Shown: one piece after another, positions 28,175-37,715 of the stretch | Numbering within the stretch: the stretch's first letter is position 1 | Layout: every line of letters begins with the position of its first letter | Assembly (NCBI GenBank): GCA_937898675.1 | Contig: CALEJB010000049.1 | Coordinates: 7,614 to 71,613, forward strand | Direction of reading: 5' to 3' | Source: an uncultured Prevotellaceae bacterium | Lineage (GTDB): Bacteria; Bacteroidota; Bacteroidia; Bacteroidales; Muribaculaceae | DNA: 64,000 nucleotides | The notes under the pieces: generated by a model | What the model saw: only the letters and a program-made list of their open reading frames with translations | Told to the model about the DNA's origin: nothing | Database searches by the model: none | Program-made: the position numbers and the translations under genes

Positions 28175-29845
28175 TTATTGCAGTTCCTGTTCGGAGAGGA
28201 AGCCTTGTCGCTGCTGCGCAGCCTGCAAAGCCTGGGCGTAGGCGGCCTCGTAGCGCGGCATGAAATTTGTCCACGATGCGGTCTTGCTGGTGGCGCGCGC
28301 CGCCTTGCTCACGCCTCGGATGGCCGTCGCAGGCATCATGTACAGGTTGATGAGGCTCGAGACGATGGACGACACCGTCTCCTGATAGTTGCTGTCGGTG
28401 CGGTGCAGTACGCGGACACCGCATTTGACGGCATCGCTGCCAAATGTGTCAAGCACCCATTGGCCAAAGCCCGACAGGTCGGTCGTAATGGTCGGCACTC
28501 CAAAGGCGATGCTCTCAAGCGGCGTGTAGCCCCACGGCTCATAGTACGAGGGGAACACGGCGGCATCCAGACCCGCCAGCAGGTCATAGTAACTCATGTC
28601 AAAGATGCCGTCGTCGCCGTTAAGGTACGAGGGCACTTGTATCAAGGTGACCATATCGCCGGGGGCGTTTTCAAAGTCCAGGGCGTTGATGCGGCAGTAA
28701 ATGGCGTCACCGTCGGCATCATGCAGGCTGTGGGTGATGACAGGATTGAACAGGCGCTTGGCCTTGCCGTTGGCCAGATTGTCGACAAGGTCGGCGCGAG
28801 GAGATTTCATCCACGATGGCACAAAGACAAATGCAACCACCTTGCGCCGCAGACTCGTCACGCGCTTCAGCGACTCACGCAGCGACGACAATGCATCGAG
28901 ATAGACATCGATGCCCTTGTTGCGCATCTCACAGCGGCCTGACGTGGCAATGAGCATGGTGTCCTCGTCATAAGTCTCGCCTGTCAATGCCCTGGCCACT
29001 TCAAGCATGCGAGCGCGGGCGGCAGCGCGCAGTTTCACGAGTTTGTCGCCGCGCGGCACATAATTCTGCTCAAAGGCGTTGGGTGTCACAATCGGGTGGC
29101 GTTCCAGCAACTGGTCACACTCGCGCGCCGTGACGTCGCTCACCGTCGTGAACGCGTCGGCGGCATGGGCGGCAGCCTTCTCAAGCGAATGCTTGGACTG
29201 CATGTTCAGTTCACAGGCCATCTGGTCGCCGTGATAACCGGCCATGTAGTCATACAGTGGCTTGCCGTTGCCACAGATGCTGCGTCCAATGCTGGTGGCG
29301 TGGGTAGTGAACACGGTGGCGGCATTGGGAAGATGGGCCTTGACATGCAATAGCCCCATTCCGGTGGTCCACTCGTCGAAGTGGGCAACGATTTTCAGCG
29401 ACGGGTTGTCTTTCCACTGAACAATGCTCTCGATGACGAGCGCCGAGGCATAGGCAAACATGCACGACTCGTCGTAGTCGCCATAGGCATGCAGACTGTC
29501 CACACCATAGCGGTTCCACATGCTGGCATACAGATCATTCTTGTAAGGATAGAGCGCGTCATAGGTCACCAGCACGGCCAGCGGCTTGCCCGGAACATTC
29601 CAGCGCCCTGTCCTCACGCGGATGCCGCTGGGCAGTTTGGCCGTTTTGAGCCATGCCGACAGCGGCGTCCTCATCTCGATGAACGAGGGCGACGGGTGCC
29701 CGGCAGTCCACAGGTCGGGACCGATGAAGATAACCTTGTCCTTATATTGTTTTTGAAGGGTTTTGGCTTTTGTCGAGAGGACAGCATAGATGCCGCCCAC
29801 CTTGTTGCAAACTTCCCAACTGGTTTCAAACAGTAAGTCCAACAT
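28175..29845 (-). CDS. Glycogen synthase, GT3 (eukaryote-like) type
   Basis: The 556-residue protein begins MLDLLFETSWEVCNKVGGIY, matching the yeast/animal GSY N-terminus (ETSWEVxNKVGG). The glucosyl-acceptor region shows HFDEWTTGMGLL and FTTHATSIGRSIC, and the donor-binding loop is YYEPWGYTPLESIAFGVPTI near 433. GT3 enzymes use UDP-glucose, unlike bacterial GlgA (GT5); this type is common in Bacteroidales. The start was placed at the family-conserved Met; an upstream ATG adds 21 unrelated residues that would overlap the -7 promoter element. It is first in a two-gene operon with glgP. Confidence 0.9.
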   Translation of the reverse strand: MLDLLFETSWEVCNKVGGIYAVLSTKAKTLQKQYKDKVIFIGPDLWTAGHPSPSFIEMRTPLSAWLKTAKLPSGIRVRTGRWNVPGKPLAVLVTYDALYPYKNDLYASMWNRYGVDSLHAYGDYDESCMFAYASALVIESIVQWKDNPSLKIVAHFDEWTTGMGLLHVKAHLPNAATVFTTHATSIGRSICGNGKPLYDYMAGYHGDQMACELNMQSKHSLEKAAAHAADAFTTVSDVTARECDQLLERHPIVTPNAFEQNYVPRGDKLVKLRAAARARMLEVARALTGETYDEDTMLIATSGRCEMRNKGIDVYLDALSSLRESLKRVTSLRRKVVAFVFVPSWMKSPRADLVDNLANGKAKRLFNPVITHSLHDADGDAIYCRINALDFENAPGDMVTLIQVPSYLNGDDGIFDMSYYDLLAGLDAAVFPSYYEPWGYTPLESIAFGVPTITTDLSGFGQWVLDTFGSDAVKCGVRVLHRTDSNYQETVSSIVSSLINLYMMPATAIRGVSKAARATSKTASWTNFMPRYEAAYAQALQAAQQRQGFLSEQELQ

Positions 29846-29897
29846 TTTGAATGTTGTATATATTGATGATAAATCTTTTTTTCGTGAAAATTTGGCA

Positions 29898-29905
29898 CAA
29901 AGGTA
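29898..29905 (-). promoter_or_regulatory. -7 element (TACCTTTG) for glgA-glgP
   Basis: An exact consensus -7 lies on the minus strand 52 nt upstream of the conserved start. A TTTTTTTTG tract precedes it, but no TTTG sits at the standard 19-21 nt spacing. Confidence 0.55.
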
Positions 29906-30076
29906 CAAAAAAAACGTTAATCCCCACCCTCTTTCATATCACAATCGACATGCGTTTGACCCAATTTTCATCCACATCACTAATTATCAACCACTTGCAC
30001 ACATTCCAACCCGCACGAAGCCCAATCATACATCTAATTGAATGACAAACAATTACAATAACGCAATCGTTTGAGG

Positions 30077-30106
30077 TTGTGAATAGCGTAAAATTTTGTA
30101 TCTTTG
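30077..30106 (+). promoter_or_regulatory. Strong rightward promoter without an ORF
   Basis: A -33 TTG (30077-30079), 19-nt spacer and -7 TATCTTTG (30099-30106) match the Bacteroidota consensus well. No credible coding frame follows before the convergent dnaK gene. Confidence 0.55.
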
Positions 30107-30111
30107 CAATA

Positions 30112-30182
30112 TCGCAAACAACCAGACCGAGCGCTTCACGGCACAAATCAATGCCTCAAGTCCTTTAACGGGGAGTTTTTTT
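30112..30182 (+). ncRNA. Candidate small RNA of about 70 nt
   Basis: Expected transcription begins a few nt after the promoter's -7 element, and a seven-T run preceded by GGGGAG ends the unit. Only weak hairpins (CCG/CGG and CTC/GAG-based) are seen, and no match to SRP, 6S, tmRNA or RNase P cores is recognised. The call rests on promoter plus T-run. Confidence 0.3.
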
Positions 30183-30204
30183 GTTCGTGCAATGAATAAA
30201 CAAT

Positions 30205-30235
30205 GTGGCGCCGGATAATCACTACCCTGCGCCAC
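30205..30235 (-). terminator. Probable dnaK terminator hairpin
   Basis: A perfect 7-bp stem (GTGGCGC with GCGCCAC) has a 17-nt loop. On the minus strand it is followed by ATTGTTTATTC, and it lies about 60 nt downstream of the dnaK stop. Confidence 0.5.
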
Positions 30236-30292
30236 ATCTCACAAATTATTAACCTCTATTGAAATCAGATTTGCTCTCTCACTTTTATATGA

Positions 30293-32200
<1,908 letters not shown>

Positions 32201-32317
32201 AATTGTTTTCTAAAATCTTTTTTATGTTATTGATGTAATTTCAATTATTTTGGGCCAACGCTAAACATACGGATGACCACGCTCAACTATTAGCAAACAG
32301 CGTGCCAATATTGACCT

Positions 32318-32349
32318 GCTGACACAATGTCAGCAAAACTGACACGTCA
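32318..32349. promoter_or_regulatory. Array of TGACA/TGTCA half-sites between dnaK and the GH13 gene
   Basis: The sequence contains GCTGACA-CAA-TGTCAGC, then CAAAA, then CTGACA and CGTCA. The half-site thus appears as overlapping palindromes (17-nt GCTGACACAATGTCAGC and TGTCAG-N5-CTGACA). This looks like an operator for a dimeric regulator. It lies about 120 nt upstream of dnaK and 60-90 nt upstream of the amylase gene. The regulator is unknown. Confidence 0.45.
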
Positions 32350-32376
32350 AAATGTGCATTTTATTGAATTTTGTGC

Positions 32377-32384
32377 TAATTTTG
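32377..32384 (+). promoter_or_regulatory. -7 element (TAATTTTG) for the GH13 gene
   Basis: A TAnnTTTG match ends 22 nt before the ATG. It lies just downstream of the half-site array, which could therefore control it. No strong -33 is seen. Confidence 0.45.
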
Positions 32385-32406
32385 CCGAAAAAGTCAATCA
32401 CGCATC

Positions 32407-34116
32407 ATGAAGCATTTGATTATTCTCACATCCATGCTGTGTATAATGGCAACGGCCTACGCCAAGCCTGCAGGTCCCTCATGGCTGAGCGAGGCGGTCA
32501 TTTATCAAATATACCCGTCAACATTCATGGACAGCGACGGAGACGGCATGGGCGACATTAACGGCATTATTTCACGGCTCGATTATGTTGAGAAATTGGG
32601 CGTGAACACCATTTGGTTTTGCCCGATGTTCAAGTCGGCATGGCAAGACGGCGGATATGATGTAACGGATTTTTATAGCCTCGACCCGAGATTTGGCGAC
32701 AATCGCGATTTGCAACGGCTTGTTGACGAGGCTCATCGCCGCCATCTGCGAGTAGTGCTTGATTTGGTGGCGGGGCACACCAGCGACCAGCATCCATGGT
32801 TCAAGGCATCGGGGCAGAAAGAGCGCAACCGCTATACCGATTATTACATGTGGACCGACAGCATTGCGGCCGAGGAGCGTGCCACCATCGAGCGCCGCCA
32901 CCGCACCCACGACCCCGCCATTGCCACTTGGGGCAGCTATGGCCTGGCAAATGCCCCGCGCGGAAAGTATTATCTAAAGAACTACTTTGAGTTCCAGCCA
33001 GCGCTCAACTATGGTTATGCGACAAACGATACAGCTGCCGCATGGCAGCAACCAGCCGATGCGCCAGGCCCGCGCGCCATGAGACGCCAGTTAATGGACA
33101 TCATGGCCTATTGGCTCGACATGGGCGTTGACGGATTCCGCATCGACATGGCATCATCGCTGATAAAGAACGACCCCGACAAACGGGCCAACATGGCCCT
33201 GTGGCGCGAAATGCGCCAATGGATAGACGACAATTATCCTGAACGTGTACTCATTGCCGAGTGGAGCGAGCCCGAACAGTCGCTGGCCGCGGGTTTTCAC
33301 ATTGACTTCATGATACATTTCGGTTTGCGCGGATTTGACTCGCTGTTCTTGCCCAAAGGCACCCCCGATTGCGGTGACTACGACTATTGCTACTTTGACC
33401 GCACGGGCAAAGGCACGCTGGAGAAATTCGTCAACAACTTCACACGGGCCTATGAAGCGACACGCGAACAGGGCTACATTTCTATTCCCACAGGCAACCA
33501 TGACATCATCCGCCCCAACTATGGCACTCGCAATACCATTGAGCAACTCAAGGTGTGCATGCTGTTCCACCTCACCATGCCAGGCGTGCCATGCATCTAT
33601 TATGGTGACGAGATAGGCATGAAATACCAGCCAGGCCTGCCCAGCAAGGAGGGTTCCAACCACCGCTCGGGCTCACGCACGCCCATGCAGTGGACCGATG
33701 GCATGACAGCAGGGTTCTCAACATGCGACCCCATGCGGCTCTATCTTCCCGTCGACACCCAAAATGGAGCGCTGACGGTGTCGACCCAAGAAAATGACGA
33801 GAACTCACTGCTCAATTTTACCCGCATGCTGTTGAGGCTGCGGCAGGCATTCCACGCATTGGGTAACGATGGAGAGTGGAGCATGCTGAGCCATGTCGCC
33901 ACACCCTACCCAATGGTTTACTTGCGTGAATCCAAAGCCGAAGGTGAGCGTTTTGTGGTTGCCGTCAACCCAAGCGAGAAGAGCGTAACGGCCCATATTC
34001 CCGCCCAGAGAATACAAGGTTTGCCCGTGGTGACGACCGGTGAAACGAAATACAAGAGCGGCAAAACCGAAGACAAAATCACGCTCAAGCCTTTCAGCGC
34101 TGCAGTGTTCCAATAG
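32407..34116 (+). CDS. Secreted alpha-amylase family (GH13) glycosidase
   Basis: The 569-residue protein has a signal peptide (1-19, ending TAYA) and a (beta/alpha)8 barrel carrying the four GH13 regions: DLVAGHTSDQHPWF (near 118), GVDGFRIDMASSL with the nucleophile Asp near 246, LIAEWSEPE with the acid/base Glu near 285, and TGNHDIIRP near 362. A short C-terminal beta domain ends it. The catalytic triad is present. GH13 members hydrolyse or transglycosylate alpha-glucans; the QIYPSTFMDSDGDGMGDING opening resembles oligo-1,6-glucosidase/SusA-like enzymes, so a malto-oligosaccharide substrate is likely but unproven. Periplasmic or surface location is inferred from the signal. Confidence 0.92.
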   Translation: MKHLIILTSMLCIMATAYAKPAGPSWLSEAVIYQIYPSTFMDSDGDGMGDINGIISRLDYVEKLGVNTIWFCPMFKSAWQDGGYDVTDFYSLDPRFGDNRDLQRLVDEAHRRHLRVVLDLVAGHTSDQHPWFKASGQKERNRYTDYYMWTDSIAAEERATIERRHRTHDPAIATWGSYGLANAPRGKYYLKNYFEFQPALNYGYATNDTAAAWQQPADAPGPRAMRRQLMDIMAYWLDMGVDGFRIDMASSLIKNDPDKRANMALWREMRQWIDDNYPERVLIAEWSEPEQSLAAGFHIDFMIHFGLRGFDSLFLPKGTPDCGDYDYCYFDRTGKGTLEKFVNNFTRAYEATREQGYISIPTGNHDIIRPNYGTRNTIEQLKVCMLFHLTMPGVPCIYYGDEIGMKYQPGLPSKEGSNHRSGSRTPMQWTDGMTAGFSTCDPMRLYLPVDTQNGALTVSTQENDENSLLNFTRMLLRLRQAFHALGNDGEWSMLSHVATPYPMVYLRESKAEGERFVVAVNPSEKSVTAHIPAQRIQGLPVVTTGETKYKSGKTEDKITLKPFSAAVFQ

Positions 34117-34186
34117 CGCTGTGCCTAATTTTGCTGATTTCTCAAAAAGTTTTCTAAAAAATCACTCATTTTTGAAACACTTTTGC

Positions 34187-34194
34187 TACCTTTG
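34187..34194 (+). promoter_or_regulatory. -7 element (TACCTTTG) for udk-lptB
   Basis: An exact consensus -7 lies 66 nt upstream of udk, in an otherwise A/T-rich gap. No -33 at standard spacing is visible. Confidence 0.5.
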
Positions 34195-34260
34195 TGTGGT
34201 TAATTGTGCCCTTGTGGCATGCTGAGGCCATTTGTTTGACCATTTTAACAAGTTAATGTT

Positions 34261-34881
34261 ATGATTATCATCGGAATCGCCGGTGGCACCGGTTCAGGAA
34301 AAACTACTGTAGTTCGCAAGATTATGGAACGCCTTCCCGAAGGCGAGGTAGGCGTCATCTCGCAAGATTCATATTACAAAGACTCGAGCCATGTGCCACC
34401 CGAAGAGCGTCAAAACATCAACTTTGATGAACCTGCGGCGTTTGATTGGAACTTGTTGCTTGACCACCTCAAGATGCTCAAAAAAGGTCTGCCCATTGAG
34501 ATGCCCACCTACAGCTATCTCACCTGCTCGCGCCTTGCCGAAACAGTGCCCATGAAACCGCACGATGTTGTGCTCATCGAGGGCATCATGGCATTAAGCG
34601 ACCCGCGGTTGCGCAAGATGATGGACATCAAAGTGTTTGTCGATGCCGACGGCGACGACCGCCTGATTCGCGTCATCAGCCGCGACTGCATCGAGCGAGG
34701 CCGCACTGCCGCCGATGTCATCGAGCGCTATCAACGCGTGCTCAAACCCATGCACCAACTGCACATTGAGCCGACCAAGAAATTCGCTAACATCATCATC
34801 CCCGAGGGCGGTAACAACGAGGTTGCCATCAATCTGATTACCGATTACATCATAAGCCGCTTGACCACCAACAAAAATTAA
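34261..34881 (+). CDS. udk: Uridine kinase
   Basis: The 206-residue P-loop kinase phosphorylates uridine and cytidine to the monophosphates in pyrimidine salvage. IGIAGGTGSGKTTVVRKI (3-20) is the Walker A motif, with QDSYYKD (about 35-41), NFDEPAAFDW (about 54-63) and VVLIEGIMAL (about 100) as family signatures, then RDCIERGRTAADVIERY. Length is typical. Its stop codon overlaps the start of lptB (TAATG), so the two are translationally coupled. Confidence 0.96.
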   Translation: MIIIGIAGGTGSGKTTVVRKIMERLPEGEVGVISQDSYYKDSSHVPPEERQNINFDEPAAFDWNLLLDHLKMLKKGLPIEMPTYSYLTCSRLAETVPMKPHDVVLIEGIMALSDPRLRKMMDIKVFVDADGDDRLIRVISRDCIERGRTAADVIERYQRVLKPMHQLHIEPTKKFANIIIPEGGNNEVAINLITDYIISRLTTNKN

Positions 34882-35738
34882 TGAAACTTCCCTGGCAACA
34901 TAACGGCAAGACAGCGCAAGGCGAAGACAAAAACGTCAAGCCCAAGCGAAACGACAAGGAGACCGCAAGACGCCTAAACGAATCGGGTGAGGCGGGCACG
35001 CTCGTGCTCAGCACCGACAACCTGGTGAAGAAATATCGCCAGCGCACGGTCGTCAACCACGTGTCTATTGATGTACACCAGGGCGAAATCGTGGGCCTGC
35101 TCGGTCCCAACGGTGCCGGCAAGACGACCACATTCTACATGACTACCGGTCTGGTGACGCCTAACGAGGGGCGCGTGTTCCTCAACGATGTGGACATCAC
35201 CACCCTGCCCGTCTATCGCCGCGCCCAACTGGGTATCGGCTACCTGCCGCAGGAGGCGTCAGTGTTCCGCACGCTCAGCGTCGAGGACAATATCCGCACG
35301 GTGCTTGAGATGACCAGCCTCACGCCCGCCGAACAGCGAGACCGCCTGGAGCAACTCATTGGTGAGTTCCACTTGCAGAAGGTGCGCAAGAACCTGGGCA
35401 ACCGACTGTCGGGCGGCGAGCGGCGCCGCACCGAGATTGCCCGCGGCCTGGCCATTAATCCACGTTTTATCATGCTTGACGAACCGTTTGCCGGTGTGGA
35501 CCCCATTGCCGTCGAAGACATCCAGAGCATAGTTTATAGCCTCAAAAGCAAAAACATCGGCATCCTCATCACTGACCATAACGCCCCTGAGACATTGAGT
35601 ATTACCGACCGCGCTTATCTGCTGTTTGAAGGCAAAATCCTGTTTCAGGGCACCAGCGAAGAACTTGCCGAGAATCCGACGGTTCGCGACAAGTATCTCG
35701 GCCACAACTTCATCTTCAGACGAAAGAAATTCGATTGA
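34881..35738 (+). CDS. lptB: LPS export ABC transporter ATPase LptB
   Basis: The 285-residue ATPase powers LptBFG extraction of LPS from the inner membrane. After a basic, poorly conserved N-terminal extension of about 45 residues, the ABC domain shows GPNGAGKTTTFYMTTGLV (near 75), a Q-loop in GIGYLPQEASVFRTLSVEDN, the signature LSGGERRRTEIARGLAINP (near 176), FIMLDEPFAGVDPIAVEDIQ and the switch ITDHNAPETL. These match LptB rather than a generic importer ATPase. The N-terminal extension is longer than in proteobacteria; an internal start is possible. A permease partner lies at 10 kb. Confidence 0.95.
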   Translation: MKLPWQHNGKTAQGEDKNVKPKRNDKETARRLNESGEAGTLVLSTDNLVKKYRQRTVVNHVSIDVHQGEIVGLLGPNGAGKTTTFYMTTGLVTPNEGRVFLNDVDITTLPVYRRAQLGIGYLPQEASVFRTLSVEDNIRTVLEMTSLTPAEQRDRLEQLIGEFHLQKVRKNLGNRLSGGERRRTEIARGLAINPRFIMLDEPFAGVDPIAVEDIQSIVYSLKSKNIGILITDHNAPETLSITDRAYLLFEGKILFQGTSEELAENPTVRDKYLGHNFIFRRKKFD

Positions 35739-35747
35739 TATCAAAAC

Positions 35748-35785
35748 AACAAAGAATGGGACCCGTTAAGGCCCCATTCTTTGTT
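35748..35785. terminator. Bidirectional terminator between lptB and the phosphoesterase gene
   Basis: A perfect 13-bp stem (AACAAAGAATGGG with CCCATTCTTTGTT) closes a 12-nt loop. It sits between convergent genes, with A-rich sequence to the left serving as T-run for minus-strand transcripts. Confidence 0.85.
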
Positions 35786-35800
35786 ATGCAATCGCCATTG

Positions 35801-37630
35801 TCACTTGCCGCAGGAGATTCGCCAAATTGTGCCTTCGATCAGCGAGCAATAGACATCACCCTTTTCATCCACTTCAAAGCCGTTGACCTCGCTGCTACCC
35901 AGCGGATAGGTGAACACCAGTTCGTGAGTCACAGCATCAACCACGGCAAGTATCCCGCGGCGCGAGCCGCAGAAGATATATCCATTGTGCTCCAATACGA
36001 CGCAGGGCGCATGCTCATAGCCGAAGCCCAGGTCCACCTGCCACAACATCTCGTACTCGGCTCCTGTGCTCATGGCCACCAAGGTACCGTCCATCGTTTT
36101 GGCGTAAGCGGTCTTGCCGTCGGCACTCAGGCCCAGACTCTCGCGCACCTTGTTGTCATTTTTGACGCGCCACAACTGTTTTCCAGTTTTGCGATCAATG
36201 GCGGTGGAGTTTCTGTCGGGAGCCACAATGACCACGCGGTCGCGAGTCACTGCCGGCACGACATTGCCCGGGCTGTACAGGTTAGCGCTCTTGCCGTTGT
36301 CCCATTGCCAATTCAGTTTTCCCGTGCGGGCATCAAGCGAGCGCAGTTTTGTGTCCCATGCGCCGAAGATGACATCATTGCCATCCAGCACAGGCGCTGC
36401 CTGACAATAGTTGTTGATGTCGTCATACTTCCACAATAGTTTGTGGCGCTTCACATCCCATGCTTGGAAGGTCTTGTATCCGCCCTGGTACAGCACACCG
36501 TCGCGGACCACACCGTCGGCGACATAGGGACCATTGGCATCATATTGCCATACCATCTTACCCGACTCTTTGTCCAGCCACACCAGGCGCTTGTCACTTG
36601 TGGGCAACACGATAAACTTGGAGGCAACCGCCGGACGCGAGAACAGCATGGCATTGGTCTTGAATTGCCATTGCTGCTTGCCGGTCATCTTGTCCACCGC
36701 CTTGCAGAAACCCAAAGAGTTGCCAAAGTACAGGTTCTTCTCGTCAATTCCAATCCTTGTAAAAATCGAGGCATTGTCGGCAACAATGCGGTCAATCTTG
36801 AACCCTGCAGGGACACTGTTGTCTTGCTCAACGGCTGGCACATCGTCATAGTCCAGGTTGATGCGATACGAGAACACAGCCTCGGGGTCGCGGCCCAGCA
36901 CCTTATTATATACATAAATCCAGTCGCGGTCAAGGTCAATGTTCATCAGGGCGTAGCCATAGTTGCCGCCGCCCATGTCAAGTGAACGGACCATGATGCC
37001 GTTCACACCCTCGGTCTCGTATTGGCGCCAAGTGTGGTAGTGGCCGCACAGGTGAGTGATGACAGGATACTTCTTGAGAATGTCAACATAAGCCTTATAA
37101 TTATCCAAGTCGTCAAGTATGGGATAATGATTGACGCTCAACACCTTCATGCCCGGTTTGACCACCGCATTCAGCGTGCTGTCGAGCCGCAAGAGGTCTT
37201 CCTGCTTGATGTGGCCGTCACCCATCTTCATGAACGGCCCACAGTTCATGCCCACAATCACCAAATTGCCCAGCGCAAACATAAAATGGTCGGCGCCCCA
37301 GATGTCATTGAATGTCTTGCAGGCGCTCTGGCTCCAGTTATTCTCGTGGTTGCCGGGGATAACATACAGCGGGTGAGCGGTAATGCCGTCAAGAATGCCT
37401 TTTACATTCTTGAGCTGTTCATCACTACCCTCGTTGGTCAAGTCGCCGGACAAAATCACGGCATCGACATCGGCGGCATTGATTTCGGCCACCGCCTCGC
37501 GCAGTTTGCCCTCATTGGCATTGCCCGGCGTCACATGGATGTCGCTCAAAATCGCCAATTTAAGCACCTCGGCCTGCATGGCAAAGCACATCATTGCCAA
37601 GGCAAGCAATAAGCTGAATCGTCTTTTCAT
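35801..37630 (-). CDS. Exported metallophosphoesterase fused to a PQQ-type beta-propeller
   Basis: The 609-residue protein has a signal peptide (1-20) and then a calcineurin-like phosphoesterase domain with the metal ligands in order: LSDIHVTPG (D30, H32), LSGDLTNEG, IPGNHENNW, VNHYPILDD and LCGHYHTW. From about residue 300 come WD/PQQ-like blades (VWLDKESGKMVWQYDANGP, AIDRKTGKQLWRVKND, LDARTGKLNWQWDNG) forming a propeller. Substrate is unknown. The propeller may bind a ligand or partner rather than PQQ. The start at 37630 was chosen because it begins the signal peptide; an ATG 13 codons upstream would overlap the -7 element. Confidence 0.85.
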   Translation of the reverse strand: MKRRFSLLLALAMMCFAMQAEVLKLAILSDIHVTPGNANEGKLREAVAEINAADVDAVILSGDLTNEGSDEQLKNVKGILDGITAHPLYVIPGNHENNWSQSACKTFNDIWGADHFMFALGNLVIVGMNCGPFMKMGDGHIKQEDLLRLDSTLNAVVKPGMKVLSVNHYPILDDLDNYKAYVDILKKYPVITHLCGHYHTWRQYETEGVNGIMVRSLDMGGGNYGYALMNIDLDRDWIYVYNKVLGRDPEAVFSYRINLDYDDVPAVEQDNSVPAGFKIDRIVADNASIFTRIGIDEKNLYFGNSLGFCKAVDKMTGKQQWQFKTNAMLFSRPAVASKFIVLPTSDKRLVWLDKESGKMVWQYDANGPYVADGVVRDGVLYQGGYKTFQAWDVKRHKLLWKYDDINNYCQAAPVLDGNDVIFGAWDTKLRSLDARTGKLNWQWDNGKSANLYSPGNVVPAVTRDRVVIVAPDRNSTAIDRKTGKQLWRVKNDNKVRESLGLSADGKTAYAKTMDGTLVAMSTGAEYEMLWQVDLGFGYEHAPCVVLEHNGYIFCGSRRGILAVVDAVTHELVFTYPLGSSEVNGFEVDEKGDVYCSLIEGTIWRISCGK

Positions 37631-37657
37631 ATCAATAATCGATTTGGTTTGCGCCCA

Positions 37658-37665
37658 CAAAGTTA
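37658..37665 (-). promoter_or_regulatory. -7 element (TAACTTTG) for the phosphoesterase gene
   Basis: A minus-strand TAnnTTTG lies 27 nt upstream of the chosen start. It faces away from a plus-strand element 32 nt further on, making a compact divergent promoter region. Confidence 0.5.
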
Positions 37666-37697
37666 GCAAAAATTCGGCACTGTGGACTAATTTTTAC

Positions 37698-37705
37698 TAC
37701 CTTTG
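37698..37705 (+). promoter_or_regulatory. -7 element (TACCTTTG) for the LolC/E-type permease gene
   Basis: An exact consensus -7 ends 10 nt before the ATG, so the leader would be very short. It supports the start at 37716 rather than longer in-frame ATGs upstream. Confidence 0.5.
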
Positions 37706-37715
37706 CCATCGAATT

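Larger units (their letters stand above)
29846..30292. other. 447-bp intergenic region with glgA promoter, candidate sRNA and dnaK terminator
   Basis: Between two minus-strand genes this gap holds a leftward -7 element for glycogen synthase, an AT-rich stretch, a strong rightward promoter with no ORF behind it, and a hairpin likely to terminate dnaK. No protein-coding frame with family support was seen. Confidence 0.6.

Noticed and set aside
26507..28942. 811-codon plus-strand frame opposite glgP and the end of glgA
   Set aside because: It spans two well-supported minus-strand genes and their gap and shows no family signature.
29909..30292. SRP RNA, 6S RNA or tmRNA in the gap before dnaK
   Set aside because: None of the conserved core sequences I know for these RNAs is present; only a promoter and T-run support an RNA.
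37383..37715. Longer N-terminus for the LolC/E-type permease from an upstream ATG
   Set aside because: It would lie inside the divergent phosphoesterase gene and across its promoter, and the added residues are not family-like.
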